Shown: positions 16,691-25,209 of the stretch, in pieces
Layout of the letters: every line of letters starts with the position of its first letter
Position numbering within the stretch: position 1 is the first letter of the stretch
Origin: Fimbriimonadaceae bacterium
GTDB lineage: Bacteria; Armatimonadota; Fimbriimonadia; Fimbriimonadales; Fimbriimonadaceae
Reading direction: 5' to 3'
DNA: 64,000 nt
Assembly (NCBI GenBank): GCA_019454145.1
Contig: CP075366.1
Location: 2,025,564 to 2,089,563, forward strand
Notes under the pieces: model-generated
What the model was told of the DNA's origin: nothing
Seen by the model: the letters and a program-made list of their open reading frames with translations, nothing else
Databases searched by the model: none
Translations under genes and position numbers: made by a program

Positions 16691-17593
16691 TTAAGCGAAA
16701 TATTCCTTAGATTTTCGCCGAGTTGCGATTTGTCGGAGCTTCTTAATTGCTTGGATTTCGATTTGGCGAACCCGCTCACGGGTGATATGTAGTTCTTCAC
16801 TGAGGTCGTCGCGGAAATTGGTGGTTCCGTCGTCGTTGCGAAGCCGATAAGTCACGATGCGTCGCTCTCGATCTGTTAGCAGCAACAGAACTTCCTGTAG
16901 TTCTTCAATGATTTCGCTTTGAAGTACGAGCGCCTCTGGATCGTGAGCACCGGAATCGTGAATCAATGCGCCGAGAGTCGTGTTTTCACCATCTCCAACG
17001 CGGACATCTAAGCTGATGAGTTCTTGAGATGCTTGAAGAAGAGAGTTCAACTTTCGCAGGCTCATTCCCATTTCACGGGCAAGTTGTTCAGGAGTTGGTT
17101 CTGCACCTGTGCTGTGGGTGAGGTCGCTCCGGGTTTTTTCGACTTTTCGCAGGGTTTGGCTGATGTGGGCCGGGAGTCGGATGGTTTTCGCTTTGCAATC
17201 CACCGCACGGCCAATGGCTTGCTTAACCCAGTGAGTTGCGTAGGTAGAGAATCGGAATCCTTTGGTGGGGTCAAACCGTTCGATTGCCGTAATCAATCCG
17301 ATCACGCCTTCTTGTATCAAATCTTCAAGGGGAATAGCTCGGGATTGATAGGATTTGGCGATATTGATAACTAGGCGTATATTTGATTCGACAAGTCGCT
17401 CTTTTGCTTCCGCACAACCTTTTTGAGCTTCAATGGTAAGAACCTTCTCTTCTTCAGCCGTAAGAAGGGGAGCCTGAGTCAGGCGACTCAAGTAACTTGA
17501 AGAGCTAGTATCGTGGCGGGCGGATTCTCGGTGCATTGACCCCTGTTTTTGGAACACGGAGGAACAGTTGGAGGTTTCACTCCTATAGGCCAT
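16691..17593 (-). CDS. Group-2 sigma-70 family RNA polymerase sigma factor
   Basis: Up to 300 residues. It has sigma region 1.2 (SYLSRLTQAPLLTAEEE), region 2 (ESNIRLVINIAK; EDLIQEGVIGLITAIERFDP; FSTYATHWVKQAI), region 3 and region 4.2 (ITRERVRQIEIQAIKKLRQ). It lacks the long 1.1/non-conserved parts of a housekeeping RpoD, so it is an alternative group-2 factor. The Met at residue 20 is a possible later start. Its leader contains an 8-bp inverted repeat (17608-17629). Confidence 0.93.
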   Translation of the reverse strand: MAYRSETSNCSSVFQKQGSMHRESARHDTSSSSYLSRLTQAPLLTAEEEKVLTIEAQKGCAEAKERLVESNIRLVINIAKSYQSRAIPLEDLIQEGVIGLITAIERFDPTKGFRFSTYATHWVKQAIGRAVDCKAKTIRLPAHISQTLRKVEKTRSDLTHSTGAEPTPEQLAREMGMSLRKLNSLLQASQELISLDVRVGDGENTTLGALIHDSGAHDPEALVLQSEIIEELQEVLLLLTDRERRIVTYRLRNDDGTTNFRDDLSEELHITRERVRQIEIQAIKKLRQIATRRKSKEYFA

Positions 17594-17607
17594 CCTGGCA
17601 ATCCCTA

Positions 17608-17629
17608 TGCCAATTTGCTTGAATTGGCA
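17608..17629. promoter_or_regulatory. Inverted repeat upstream of the group-2 sigma gene
   Basis: A perfect repeat TGCCAATT-N6-AATTGGCA, 15 bases upstream of the sigma gene start. The spacing suits a dimeric repressor operator or a leader hairpin. No regulator can be assigned. Confidence 0.4.
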
Positions 17630-17744
17630 AGAGTTGTTAACTTCTCTCTATATTCTGACGCCTTGAGAAGCGTGATGTTCTCGCTTCTATCCACATAGCA
17701 ACCCAACTTTCTAATTTGGGGTAGCTTACTCTTGAGGTGCGAGC

Positions 17745-18761
17745 ATGATTGTTAATGAAGAAAAATACTTGGCTCAGAGAATCAATGGCTGGCACCGCCT
17801 CGCCGCCCTTTGCGCAAAGGCAGATCGAACATTTCGCGATCTCACAGGCGCAGAGATAGTCGAATATGTGCGGCTTTATCGGCAGGCATCCGGTGACTTG
17901 GCGTACCTCGTTACGCACTCTTCAAACCAAGATGTTGTAACTTATCTCAACGCTTTGGTGAGCCAGGCGTACGGTCAGCTTTACCGATCCCGCACCAGCA
18001 AGCTGCAACAGGTGATTAAGCAAGGGCTTTACTTAAGTGCCACAACGTTCCGGCGTCAAATCAAGTGGTTTTTGTTATCAGCAGCTTTGTTTTTTATTGC
18101 TGCGTTCTATGCCGCTGGGATGATGACCGCCTATCCGCAAACGCGGGCGTACTTCATCCAACCAGGCTGGGAAGAAACTTTTGAGCATTGGAAAACTGGG
18201 CAACATGAAGGACGGACATCTGACGAAGGGTTGATGGCAACCGGAATGTACGCCACGAACAATCCCCGAGTCGGAATCATGACGATCGGCATCGCGGCCG
18301 GCACGGCGGGAATCGGTTCTACGATGATGGTTTGGCAAAACGGAAGCCTGATCGGCGCTTTAGGCTACGAAATGAACACGGTCGGCAAGCTAGGCTTCCT
18401 ATTGAGTTCAGTTGCGCCACACGGAGTCAGCGAAATCGGGGGGATATTTGTCGCGGCCGCGGCTGGATATGTGATTGTGGCCGGACTGCTTTTTCCTGGG
18501 CGCAGAAGATGGGGTGATTCGCTGAAGCACGCAGGAAAAGATGCCTTCGTTTTGACGGTATTAGCCCTGGTTTTGATTTTTGCGGCGGCTCCAATAGAAG
18601 GATTTTTTAGCTTCAATCCGGCTGTTCCACAGATAGCGAAAACAGTTTTTGCTTTGGTGGCCTTCGCTGGCTGGACGGCCTTCCTGATGGGTTACGGACG
18701 CAATATTGATCCCGTCACTCTTGGATTGCCGCCCGAATCAGAGGAGCTTTTGGAAGACTGA
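17745..18761 (+). CDS. SpoIIM-family (stage II sporulation protein M-like) membrane protein
   Basis: 338 residues. An N-terminal soluble helical part holds WHRLAALCAKA and YRQASGDLAYL. The SpoIIM membrane domain follows, with helices near 109-128, 175-200, the GALGYEMNTVG loop, and three more to about residue 320. Outside sporulators these proteins are general membrane proteins often found near RDD or MoxR genes, so sporulation is not implied. The end overlaps the convergent glycosyltransferase gene by 24 bases. Confidence 0.88.
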   Translation: MIVNEEKYLAQRINGWHRLAALCAKADRTFRDLTGAEIVEYVRLYRQASGDLAYLVTHSSNQDVVTYLNALVSQAYGQLYRSRTSKLQQVIKQGLYLSATTFRRQIKWFLLSAALFFIAAFYAAGMMTAYPQTRAYFIQPGWEETFEHWKTGQHEGRTSDEGLMATGMYATNNPRVGIMTIGIAAGTAGIGSTMMVWQNGSLIGALGYEMNTVGKLGFLLSSVAPHGVSEIGGIFVAAAAGYVIVAGLLFPGRRRWGDSLKHAGKDAFVLTVLALVLIFAAAPIEGFFSFNPAVPQIAKTVFALVAFAGWTAFLMGYGRNIDPVTLGLPPESEELLED

Positions 18762-19652
18762 TTTCGGAAGGTAGCTCGCTAGAATTCTTGCCCGGCTTTG
18801 CCAGCGGCCTGGGTTCAGAGTGAGAGACCTTTTGTAGTAATCGCGTCCGGCGGCGGGTTGGTTGTTGAGAACTTTCACAGTGCCCAGGCAAGCGAAATTA
18901 TGCGCTTCGGCGGCAACGAGTTCTTGTTCTGGGAATCTGCCATGATATGATGCGATTCGCGGTTCAATCCACTCCCGGAGCTTTTCGTCGTCTCGCCAGA
19001 TACGCTCCAATTTATGGCTGGCGTTCGCTCCATGTACTCGGTACATGGTCAGCGGATCACTGAGGTAACCGACATCGTGCTTTTCCGCAATCCGGTACCA
19101 CATCTCCCAGTCGCCTGAGCCGAAGTAGTCGGGGTTAAATCCGCCAAGCTCATCGAAGCACGATTTTCGCGCCATGACCGCGCTGGCAATAATGGAGTTC
19201 GCATAGATCAGCGCGAGCAAAATATCGCCCGTTTCAGTGCGTGGAAAGTCAAACCCAAGGGGAGAATCTTGCCGCTCTTTTCCTTCCCCGTCAATAAAGT
19301 AGCCGTCTGTGTGTACTAGCCCAATCTTAGGGTTTGCGTCGAGCATCGCAACCTGCTGCTCTAATTTCGTTGGTGCCCAGAGATCGTCGTCGTTAAAGAC
19401 AGCTATGTATTCCCCACTTGCATGCTCCAGTCCAACATTGAGAGTCGCATATGTACCTAAATTCTTCTCATTAAAAATAATTTTTGCTTGGTCGGAATGT
19501 TCGCTTAGCCATTCTCGTGAACCGTCTGTTGACCCGTCATCCAGAGCAATAATTTCGTAATCTTGGAACGTTTGGTCAAGAATACTTTGCCACGCGATTG
19601 GAAGGTATTTGAGGTGGTTATAACAAGTAAACAGAATCGAAACACGTGGCAT
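18738..19652 (-). CDS. Family 2 glycosyltransferase
   Basis: 304 residues. The GT-A fold starts PRVSILFTCYNHLKYL, with ALDDGSTDGS and the metal-binding FNDDDLW (DXD type), then GSGDWEMWYRIAE as the acceptor/base region. The C-terminal 80 residues look like a short TPR helical region. It probably transfers a sugar to an envelope polysaccharide or protein; the substrate is unknown. It ends the yebC-led run. Confidence 0.92.
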   Translation of the reverse strand: MPRVSILFTCYNHLKYLPIAWQSILDQTFQDYEIIALDDGSTDGSREWLSEHSDQAKIIFNEKNLGTYATLNVGLEHASGEYIAVFNDDDLWAPTKLEQQVAMLDANPKIGLVHTDGYFIDGEGKERQDSPLGFDFPRTETGDILLALIYANSIIASAVMARKSCFDELGGFNPDYFGSGDWEMWYRIAEKHDVGYLSDPLTMYRVHGANASHKLERIWRDDEKLREWIEPRIASYHGRFPEQELVAAEAHNFACLGTVKVLNNQPAAGRDYYKRSLTLNPGRWQSRARILASYLPKSVFQKLL

Positions 19653-19657
19653 GAGGA

Positions 19658-20359
19658 TTACTGAATTCTTACTTCGACCGACCAGTCTACAATATCCAAA
19701 TCCGGGTCAACGGTATCGCCTTGCGGCTCGGTAATAATTTGGTTTTGGTTATTGTAAATCTGGCTGGAATTCAAACGAACCGTCAGCGGTGAGTTGACCT
19801 GTGAAGGAATATTGGCATTCCCCAGCGCATCCCAAATTCGCCCGCCCCCCGATGTGTTCGTGTTGTTCATTGTCAAAAAATTGACTTGCACGGATCGCTG
19901 GTTGGGAACATCAGCCAACGCAACTAATTGCGATAGATCAATTTCAAAGGTGAACTCACGGTCACCTTCGTTAGTTGGCGTGTAGTTCACCGGAATTCCA
20001 GTTTGAAACCACTCGTTGAGCGTTGCATCACGGAATTTGTAAATCTGAAATTGAGGCGAAGCAAGTGGATTCCAAAGGATAAAATGGGTGACCGTTCCAT
20101 CCACCATTCCGTTCCCGCCTGGAACCACAATCGGAATTGGCCCGGTGGTTGTGGGCGTGTCTTCGGTGGATACATTCAGCGCGATAATGTAAACGTAGGG
20201 CAATCCCGATTGTCCAGATCCCTGACCAGTTCGCAGTTGCCCGTCAACCCTCATTCTGAACACAAGGCGTTTCGTGTCACCAATCACTCCGCCAGTCGGG
20301 AATTTAGCGCATCCAGCAACACAGAGAATAATCAGGCCAACTAAACCAGCACGGATCAT
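19658..20359 (-). CDS. Predicted lipoprotein of unknown function
   Basis: 233 residues with a lipoprotein signal: MIRAGLVGLIILCVAGC with lipobox Val-Ala-Gly-Cys17. The mature part is beta-rich and Asn/Gly/Pro/Thr-rich, like a secreted beta-sandwich. The start overlaps the zinc-ribbon gene by 4 bases. No family recognised. Confidence 0.8.
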   Translation of the reverse strand: MIRAGLVGLIILCVAGCAKFPTGGVIGDTKRLVFRMRVDGQLRTGQGSGQSGLPYVYIIALNVSTEDTPTTTGPIPIVVPGGNGMVDGTVTHFILWNPLASPQFQIYKFRDATLNEWFQTGIPVNYTPTNEGDREFTFEIDLSQLVALADVPNQRSVQVNFLTMNNTNTSGGGRIWDALGNANIPSQVNSPLTVRLNSSQIYNNQNQIITEPQGDTVDPDLDIVDWSVEVRIQ

Positions 20360-21078
20360 TCTTCCGCCTCTTTATGAATGAATAATATTCGGCGACAGCT
20401 TTCGCATTGCTGGGTGCGACCAGATTGAATCGCATCCCGCACTTTTTCTGGAATATCTATCCCGCAAGCGGCGCACCGTTTTGCTTCAGTTACAAGTGCC
20501 ATGCCTGTGCCCCCGGTTTTTTTGCGAACTTGGTTGTAGACCGTTATCAATTCTGGTTCGACTTCGGACTCAAGCGGGCCACGTTGCGCTCCAGTTTCTT
20601 TGAACGCCGCCTGAAGCTCCTTGTGAAGTACCTCGGCATCCGCACGCTTTTTCACGATTCGCTTTTTGAGTTCCTCCACCTGGGCCATTACTGTTTTGAC
20701 GCTTTGAGAAAGGGGAGCGAGTTCGTTTTCAAGTTCTTCTATGCGCAGAGCGTTGCTAATCGCAAGGTCTTCCAGCATTGCGATTTCTTTTTGAAGGTTC
20801 TCGACCTCTTTTGCGCTGACGATCGTGCCGTCGTACAAATCCTTATTAAACTTCGCGATCTTGCCTTCGGTTTGTTCGTTTTTGACCTTGAGTTCTTCAA
20901 TTTCCGATTTCAAGTCTTTGTGCCGAGCCAAGGCATCTGCGTTCTCTTCTTGCAATTTTTTCGCAAAAGCGGCTTCCTTTTTGCCTAAGTCAAGGTGCTC
21001 AGCCCTATTCTTAATATCGATCAGGCGAGCGTCTACTTTGTGGAGTTTGTAAAGGCGGAATAGTCGCTCGTCCTTCAT
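20356..21078 (-). CDS. Coiled-coil protein with C-terminal C4 zinc ribbon (CT398/DUF164 type)
   Basis: 240 residues: a long antiparallel coiled coil (about 20-165, Glu/Lys-rich heptads) then CAACGIDIP-x(n)-CESCRRI, a four-cysteine zinc ribbon (zf-RING_7). This layout matches the chlamydial CT398-like / DUF164 family, which interacts with sigma54 and secretion components in Chlamydia. The role here is unknown. It is tightly packed between the acyltransferase and lipoprotein genes. Confidence 0.9.
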   Translation of the reverse strand: MKDERLFRLYKLHKVDARLIDIKNRAEHLDLGKKEAAFAKKLQEENADALARHKDLKSEIEELKVKNEQTEGKIAKFNKDLYDGTIVSAKEVENLQKEIAMLEDLAISNALRIEELENELAPLSQSVKTVMAQVEELKKRIVKKRADAEVLHKELQAAFKETGAQRGPLESEVEPELITVYNQVRKKTGGTGMALVTEAKRCAACGIDIPEKVRDAIQSGRTQQCESCRRILFIHKEAEE

Positions 21079-21087
21079 GGATATTTA

Positions 21088-21780
21088 TTATGGATTGGTT
21101 TTCGCTTCCGGTGCGTGCCAGTTCGGTTTTGGGTGATTGAAATGGGCTTCCGCTTCGGTTTCTAACCGATGAAGCTCAGACTCAAAGTGTTGGCGGATTT
21201 CTTCTAGCTGATCGTCGGATGAGTCAGCCGGAACCTCAATCGGGTCGCCAAAAATCATGATCCCTTTGCTGAACGGTTTTGGAATTAGATACCGATCCCA
21301 ACTTTTGAATAGCCACCGACGGTTAGCTGAAACCCCAACTGGTACAAGCATGGCGCCAGTTTTTTTTGCCATTTGCATAATGCCGGGCTGGACAACCCCG
21401 CTCGGCCCTCGCGGGCCATCGGGCGGAAAAGTCATGCTTTCGCCTGCTTTTAATACTTTGATGCTTTCAATCAGCGCTTTTGCTCCACCTCGACCTGTGG
21501 AACCACGAATGGTGTTGAATCCGAATCGAGTGAAGATGCGGTTCTGCATTTCACCATCGCGTGAATGGCTGATTAGAGTCCACAAGCCTTTTCCGCGGAA
21601 GAACTTAGCGCCGAATACTACTCGACCGTGGAATCCGGCAAAGATGTACGCCTTGTCTAGCTTTTTATATTGATCCCATCCGCGCACCTCTAACCTAAGC
21701 GTGGAGAGTAGTGAACTCACAATTCCATAAACCAGCGGCGCAAGAATGTAAGGCCGAACATCACGCCACTTTTGCTTCAT
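21088..21780 (-). CDS. DUF374-type lysophospholipid acyltransferase-like protein
   Basis: 230 residues. It shows an N-terminal membrane-associated helix, the acyltransferase motif region ISHSRDGE (in place of HX4D), GSTGRGGAKAL and the FPPDGPRGP motif characteristic of DUF374. It probably acylates a lipid, perhaps a lipid A or phospholipid precursor; that is inference. It overlaps the rhomboid gene by 4 bases. Confidence 0.88.
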   Translation of the reverse strand: MKQKWRDVRPYILAPLVYGIVSSLLSTLRLEVRGWDQYKKLDKAYIFAGFHGRVVFGAKFFRGKGLWTLISHSRDGEMQNRIFTRFGFNTIRGSTGRGGAKALIESIKVLKAGESMTFPPDGPRGPSGVVQPGIMQMAKKTGAMLVPVGVSANRRWLFKSWDRYLIPKPFSKGIMIFGDPIEVPADSSDDQLEEIRQHFESELHRLETEAEAHFNHPKPNWHAPEAKTNP

Positions 21781-22871
21781 GCAAGGAGCCCTTTTTGTTT
21801 AGCAAGTTCTGTCGCGGGATGAAGAGGGAATTCTTCGTTTAAGATTTTTGCAAGTGTCTCAGACTGCACCGGATCGGTTGGTTGCAATAAGTCGCAGAGT
21901 GATAACAAAGCATCCGGCCGACGGGGGTCATTTTTTGAATCAACAATAGATCGTAAAATACTCGCGGTGAGTGCTTGGTGTGATTCGCCCAGCTTATCGG
22001 CATATTTCAAGCGTTGAACCGCTGGAATCACTTCTAACCGCTTGATGGAAACCAGTATCTTGAGCCCGGAAATAGTTTCTTCGTCATTTGCCCCTTCCAA
22101 AAATTGCACAGTTGCTGTTGCGCATTTTTCAGGCTCAGCAAGATCATGAAGGGCCTCAATTTTCTGCCAGAGGGCAGTACGACTTTTTGGTTGCTGGGTG
22201 AGGATTGCTTCGGCCGCGGCCAAAGTTGCGGCTGGGCCACGATCATTCATGCGTTCTAAAACTTCGTGACCATATTGGAAACGAGCTTCTTTCAACCCTC
22301 CAAAAATAAACGCGAAGATTAAGCCAGCGAAGAATCCGCCCAGATGCGCCCAGAACGCCACTCCACCCCGAGTTTCTTCACCAATCCGAACGATCATTCC
22401 AGCGGCTTGAACAAGCACCCAAATCAAGGCGATTGCGCCAACCCGTACGCCGAAATTTGGAGCGAGGGGAACCTTGGTTCGGGCAAATCGGATGCTGCAG
22501 TAACCGACGCATGCGGCAATGGCTCCGCTTGCCCCGAGCAACAGTGATCCAGGCGGAGCTTGCTTGGAAACCAACCAGTGAGCCAGAACTCCAAGTAAGC
22601 CTCCCACAATATAGATAGTTAAATATCGCCACCACCCGCGAGTAAATTCGATGAGGGGGCCAACTGCGGCAAGGAAAACCATGTTTGCCAGCAAGTGCAA
22701 TAGGTTTTTGTGAGCAAAAAGGCATCCGATAACTCCAAGCGCGGTTGGCCGCGCAGGATCAAAGGAAAGCTTTTCCAAAACGGATGGAGCAAATAGATTA
22801 ACGAACGCAACCACCAAGTTTGCGGCGATCAGCGCAACGGTCACGCCAGGGATTTTGCGTTCGTCTTTCAC
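21777..22871 (-). CDS. Rhomboid-family intramembrane serine protease with TPR-like tail
   Basis: 364 residues. It has six membrane helices; HLLANMVFL with the conserved HxxxN region; GASGA with the catalytic serine (about 115); and the catalytic histidine in AHLGGF. A soluble C-terminal half of about 150 residues follows, made of helical repeats (TPR-like). The rhomboid cleaves membrane-protein substrates within the bilayer. It sits 2 bases after yebC. Confidence 0.9.
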   Translation of the reverse strand: MKDERKIPGVTVALIAANLVVAFVNLFAPSVLEKLSFDPARPTALGVIGCLFAHKNLLHLLANMVFLAAVGPLIEFTRGWWRYLTIYIVGGLLGVLAHWLVSKQAPPGSLLLGASGAIAACVGYCSIRFARTKVPLAPNFGVRVGAIALIWVLVQAAGMIVRIGEETRGGVAFWAHLGGFFAGLIFAFIFGGLKEARFQYGHEVLERMNDRGPAATLAAAEAILTQQPKSRTALWQKIEALHDLAEPEKCATATVQFLEGANDEETISGLKILVSIKRLEVIPAVQRLKYADKLGESHQALTASILRSIVDSKNDPRRPDALLSLCDLLQPTDPVQSETLAKILNEEFPLHPATELAKQKGLLA

Positions 22872-22873
22872 TT

Positions 22874-23617
22874 TTACTCGTCGTCGAATAAATCGTCCGG
22901 AATGACGACGTTGATGTAGGTTTCCTTCACGTCGTCTAGGTCATCAAGGGCATCTATTAGCTTGACCACTTTTTTGAGGTCTTCACGGTCAAGTTCAGCT
23001 ACGTTAGTTGGCATATAAACCAGAGATTGATCAGTGGTTTTAATTCCCGCCGCATTGAGCGCATCGTTGCAAGCATGAAGGCTGGCGATTGGGGTGATCA
23101 CGGTAAAGCTGTCGCCCTCATCCACAACATCGTCGGCCCCGCCATCAATCGCAGTCATGGTCACTGTCTCTTCATCGGCGATATCTTTGCTCACAGAAAT
23201 ATTGCCGCAGTGATTGAACTGCCATGAGACGGAGCCGTTCTCACCTAGCGCACCGCCATTTTTGACAAAAGCGTGGCGAAGTTCGCCTACTGTACGGTTG
23301 CGGTTTTCGCTATAAACCTCGACCAAAACACCGACTCCTCCCGGGCCTTTGCCTTCGTACAACAGTTCTTCGTAGTTTTCGCCCTCCAATCCACCAGTGC
23401 CTTTTGCGATGGCCCGGTCTATGTTTTCCTTAGGGACAGAATTTTCTTTCGCTTTGTCAATCGCGACTCTTAGGCGGGCATTGGTTGCTGGGTCGCCCCC
23501 GCCCATTTTTGCGGCGACAATAATTTCCCGCCCAAGTTTGGTAAAAATCTTCCCACGGATTGCATCTTGCTTGCCTTTCCGAATCCGAATGTTTTTCCAT
23601 TTACTGTGCCCAGCCAT
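22874..23617 (-). CDS. yebC: YebC/PmpR-family transcription/translation factor
   Basis: 247 residues, family length. It starts MAGHSKWKNIRIRKGKQD and has GGDPATNARLR, VPKENIDRAIAKG, YEGKGPGGVGVLVE and GGALGENGSVSW. YebC proteins were described as DNA-binding regulators, and more recent work links them to translation of polyproline stretches. First gene of a minus-strand run ending with the glycosyltransferase. Confidence 0.97.
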   Translation of the reverse strand: MAGHSKWKNIRIRKGKQDAIRGKIFTKLGREIIVAAKMGGGDPATNARLRVAIDKAKENSVPKENIDRAIAKGTGGLEGENYEELLYEGKGPGGVGVLVEVYSENRNRTVGELRHAFVKNGGALGENGSVSWQFNHCGNISVSKDIADEETVTMTAIDGGADDVVDEGDSFTVITPIASLHACNDALNAAGIKTTDQSLVYMPTNVAELDREDLKKVVKLIDALDDLDDVKETYINVVIPDDLFDDE

Positions 23618-23776
23618 ATTGCTCTATTGTGACATGGCGGAGAAATTCTGACGAAACGGGTGGGAAAAACGGAGATACCCACTGGCAAACTTGAGAGTCC
23701 ACTTTAAGTTTGAGTTTAGGTTCGGGCCGAGTTACCAGTTTTTCTTGATTTTCCAACTATTTTTACGAGTTTTCAC

Positions 23777-23805
23777 TAATGGCGGGCATGCTGGCTTGCC
23801 GACAA
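23777..23805 (+). promoter_or_regulatory. Sigma28-like promoter element upstream of pilC
   Basis: TAAT (23777-23780), 17 bases, then GCCGACAA (23798-23805), 52 bases before the pilC ATG. The TTGCCGACAAT core is shared with the element upstream of cheD. The -35 part is weak. Confidence 0.42.
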
Positions 23806-23857
23806 TCTTCCTTGGGTCGGAGTGCTGATATCAGCAGCTTCGAGGAGAACCGGCAGA

Positions 23858-25060
23858 ATGCCTTATTTCGCATACACAGCAATGGATTCGACTGGCCGAC
23901 AGGTCAAGGCGGTCATGGAGGCAGAACATGAAGCTCTTGTTCTGGGGCGCCTTCGTGAGCAGCAATTACAAGTCGTAGATATCAAAGAGCTCAAGAAGAA
24001 GAAAGCCGTAACGGTTGGTAAGCACAAGCTCAAGATGAAATCTTTGGTTGTGTTTAGCCGGCAGTTCGCCACGATGATCGATGCAGGTATCCCTATTCTC
24101 CGCTGCCTCGAAATCCTCACATCTCAATGCAAAGACCAGGCTTTGAAGCCAGCACTTGAAGCCATCACATCAGATGTTAAAGGTGGTTTGAGCTTGAACG
24201 AAGCATTGGCGAAACACCCAACGATTTTCAGCAAGCTGTACGTCAACATGATCCGAGCAGCCGAAATCGGTGGGATTTTGGATACGATCCTTGACCGCCT
24301 TTCCGGATTCTTGGAATATGAAGCCGAAGTCAAAGGCAAGATCAAGAGTGCAATGATGTATCCGATCTTGGTTTTGGGATTCTCCCAGATCATGCTGTTT
24401 GTACTGTTCAGTTTTGTTTTGCCTAAATTCAAAGAGATTTTCGATGGCATGGATGTTGAACTTCCGGCCGTCACCGCCGCTCTGTTTGCAATGGGCGACT
24501 TCATGCAGAAGTCTTGGTGGATGATCCTGGTGGCACTCGGCGCAATGCTGTTTGGTCTCAAGAGCTATTCCAAGACTCCAAAAGGTCGCTATCAAATGGA
24601 CTGGCTAAAGCTCAAATTCCCGATCATGGGTGAGTTGAGCCTCAAGATGAGCGTCGCGCGGTTCTGCCGAACCTTGGGAACCTTGATCAACTCAGGTGTT
24701 CCGATGATGCGCAGTTTGGAAATCGTGAGCGAAACCTTGGGCAACCAAGTTCTTTGCCAGGCGGTTGATCAAACTCGACTCAGCATCCGCGAAGGAAACA
24801 AGCTCAGTATGCCGTTGGCTAACTCAGGCCTCTTCCCGGCGATGGTTACTCAAATGATCGACATCGGTGAAGAATCCGGTCGTTTGAGCGATATGCTCGT
24901 CAAAGTTGGAGATTTTTACGATAGTGAAGTCGAACAAACCGTTAAAGGTTTGACCTCAATGATTGAGCCTCTGCTCATTATCTTCCTCGGTGTGATTGTT
25001 GGTTTCATCGCCATCTCGGTTATGACCCCAATCTTCAAACTGGTCAACAGCGTTAAGTAA
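23858..25060 (+). CDS. pilC: Type IV pilus inner-membrane platform protein PilC (GspF family)
   Basis: 400 residues. It starts MPYFAYTAMDSTGRQV, has two T2SSF domains (about 65-190 and 265-390) with FSRQFATMIDAGIPILRCLEI and its repeat ARFCRTLGTLINSGVPMMRSLE, and three membrane helices near 165-190, 215-240 and 370-395. It is the platform for pilus assembly. I use the ATG at 23858 because GAGGAG lies 10 bases upstream; a GTG at 23822 has no such site. No pilB/pilT is adjacent. Confidence 0.95.
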   Translation: MPYFAYTAMDSTGRQVKAVMEAEHEALVLGRLREQQLQVVDIKELKKKKAVTVGKHKLKMKSLVVFSRQFATMIDAGIPILRCLEILTSQCKDQALKPALEAITSDVKGGLSLNEALAKHPTIFSKLYVNMIRAAEIGGILDTILDRLSGFLEYEAEVKGKIKSAMMYPILVLGFSQIMLFVLFSFVLPKFKEIFDGMDVELPAVTAALFAMGDFMQKSWWMILVALGAMLFGLKSYSKTPKGRYQMDWLKLKFPIMGELSLKMSVARFCRTLGTLINSGVPMMRSLEIVSETLGNQVLCQAVDQTRLSIREGNKLSMPLANSGLFPAMVTQMIDIGEESGRLSDMLVKVGDFYDSEVEQTVKGLTSMIEPLLIIFLGVIVGFIAISVMTPIFKLVNSVK

Positions 25061-25064
25061 ACCT

Positions 25065-25080
25065 GGCGGCCGCGGCCGCC
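25065..25080. repeat. GC-only 16-bp palindrome after pilC
   Basis: GGCGGCCGCGGCCGCC is a perfect palindrome of only G and C, 5 bases after the pilC stop. It has no T run, so it is not a standard terminator. It may form a strong hairpin that protects the pilC mRNA end. Confidence 0.5.
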
Positions 25081-25155
25081 CCAGACTACAACTGAATATC
25101 GCGTATTTGGGAAGCACGATCAGGATGATCACGCAACCCGTCCCTCCGCCCATAA

Positions 25156-25196
25156 AACGGCTGAGGGTGAGAGAAAGGATTTCTCTCAAAACCGTT
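25156..25196 (+). promoter_or_regulatory. Leader hairpin before the sigma-GGDEF gene
   Basis: GAGAGAAA (25169-25176), loop GGA, TTTCTCTC (25180-25187), with outer arms AACGG and CCGTT. It lies directly upstream of the GGAG ribosome-binding site (25201-25204), so it could affect translation start. Confidence 0.4.
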
Positions 25197-25209
25197 CAAT
25201 GGAGTGAAA

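Noticed and set aside
17745-18761. SpoIIM-like protein as evidence for sporulation
   Set aside because: SpoIIM-family proteins are widespread in non-sporulators, and no other sporulation gene is present.
20407-20988. 193-residue plus-strand frame
   Set aside because: Antisense to the coiled-coil zinc-ribbon gene; Phe-rich artefact of Lys/Glu codons.
21980-22010. GCCGATAAG sigma28-like core on the minus strand
   Set aside because: Inside the rhomboid coding region with no gene start downstream.
23822-23857. Earlier GTG start for pilC
   Set aside because: No ribosome-binding site, and the family starts at MPxFxY; GAGGAG fits the ATG at 23858.
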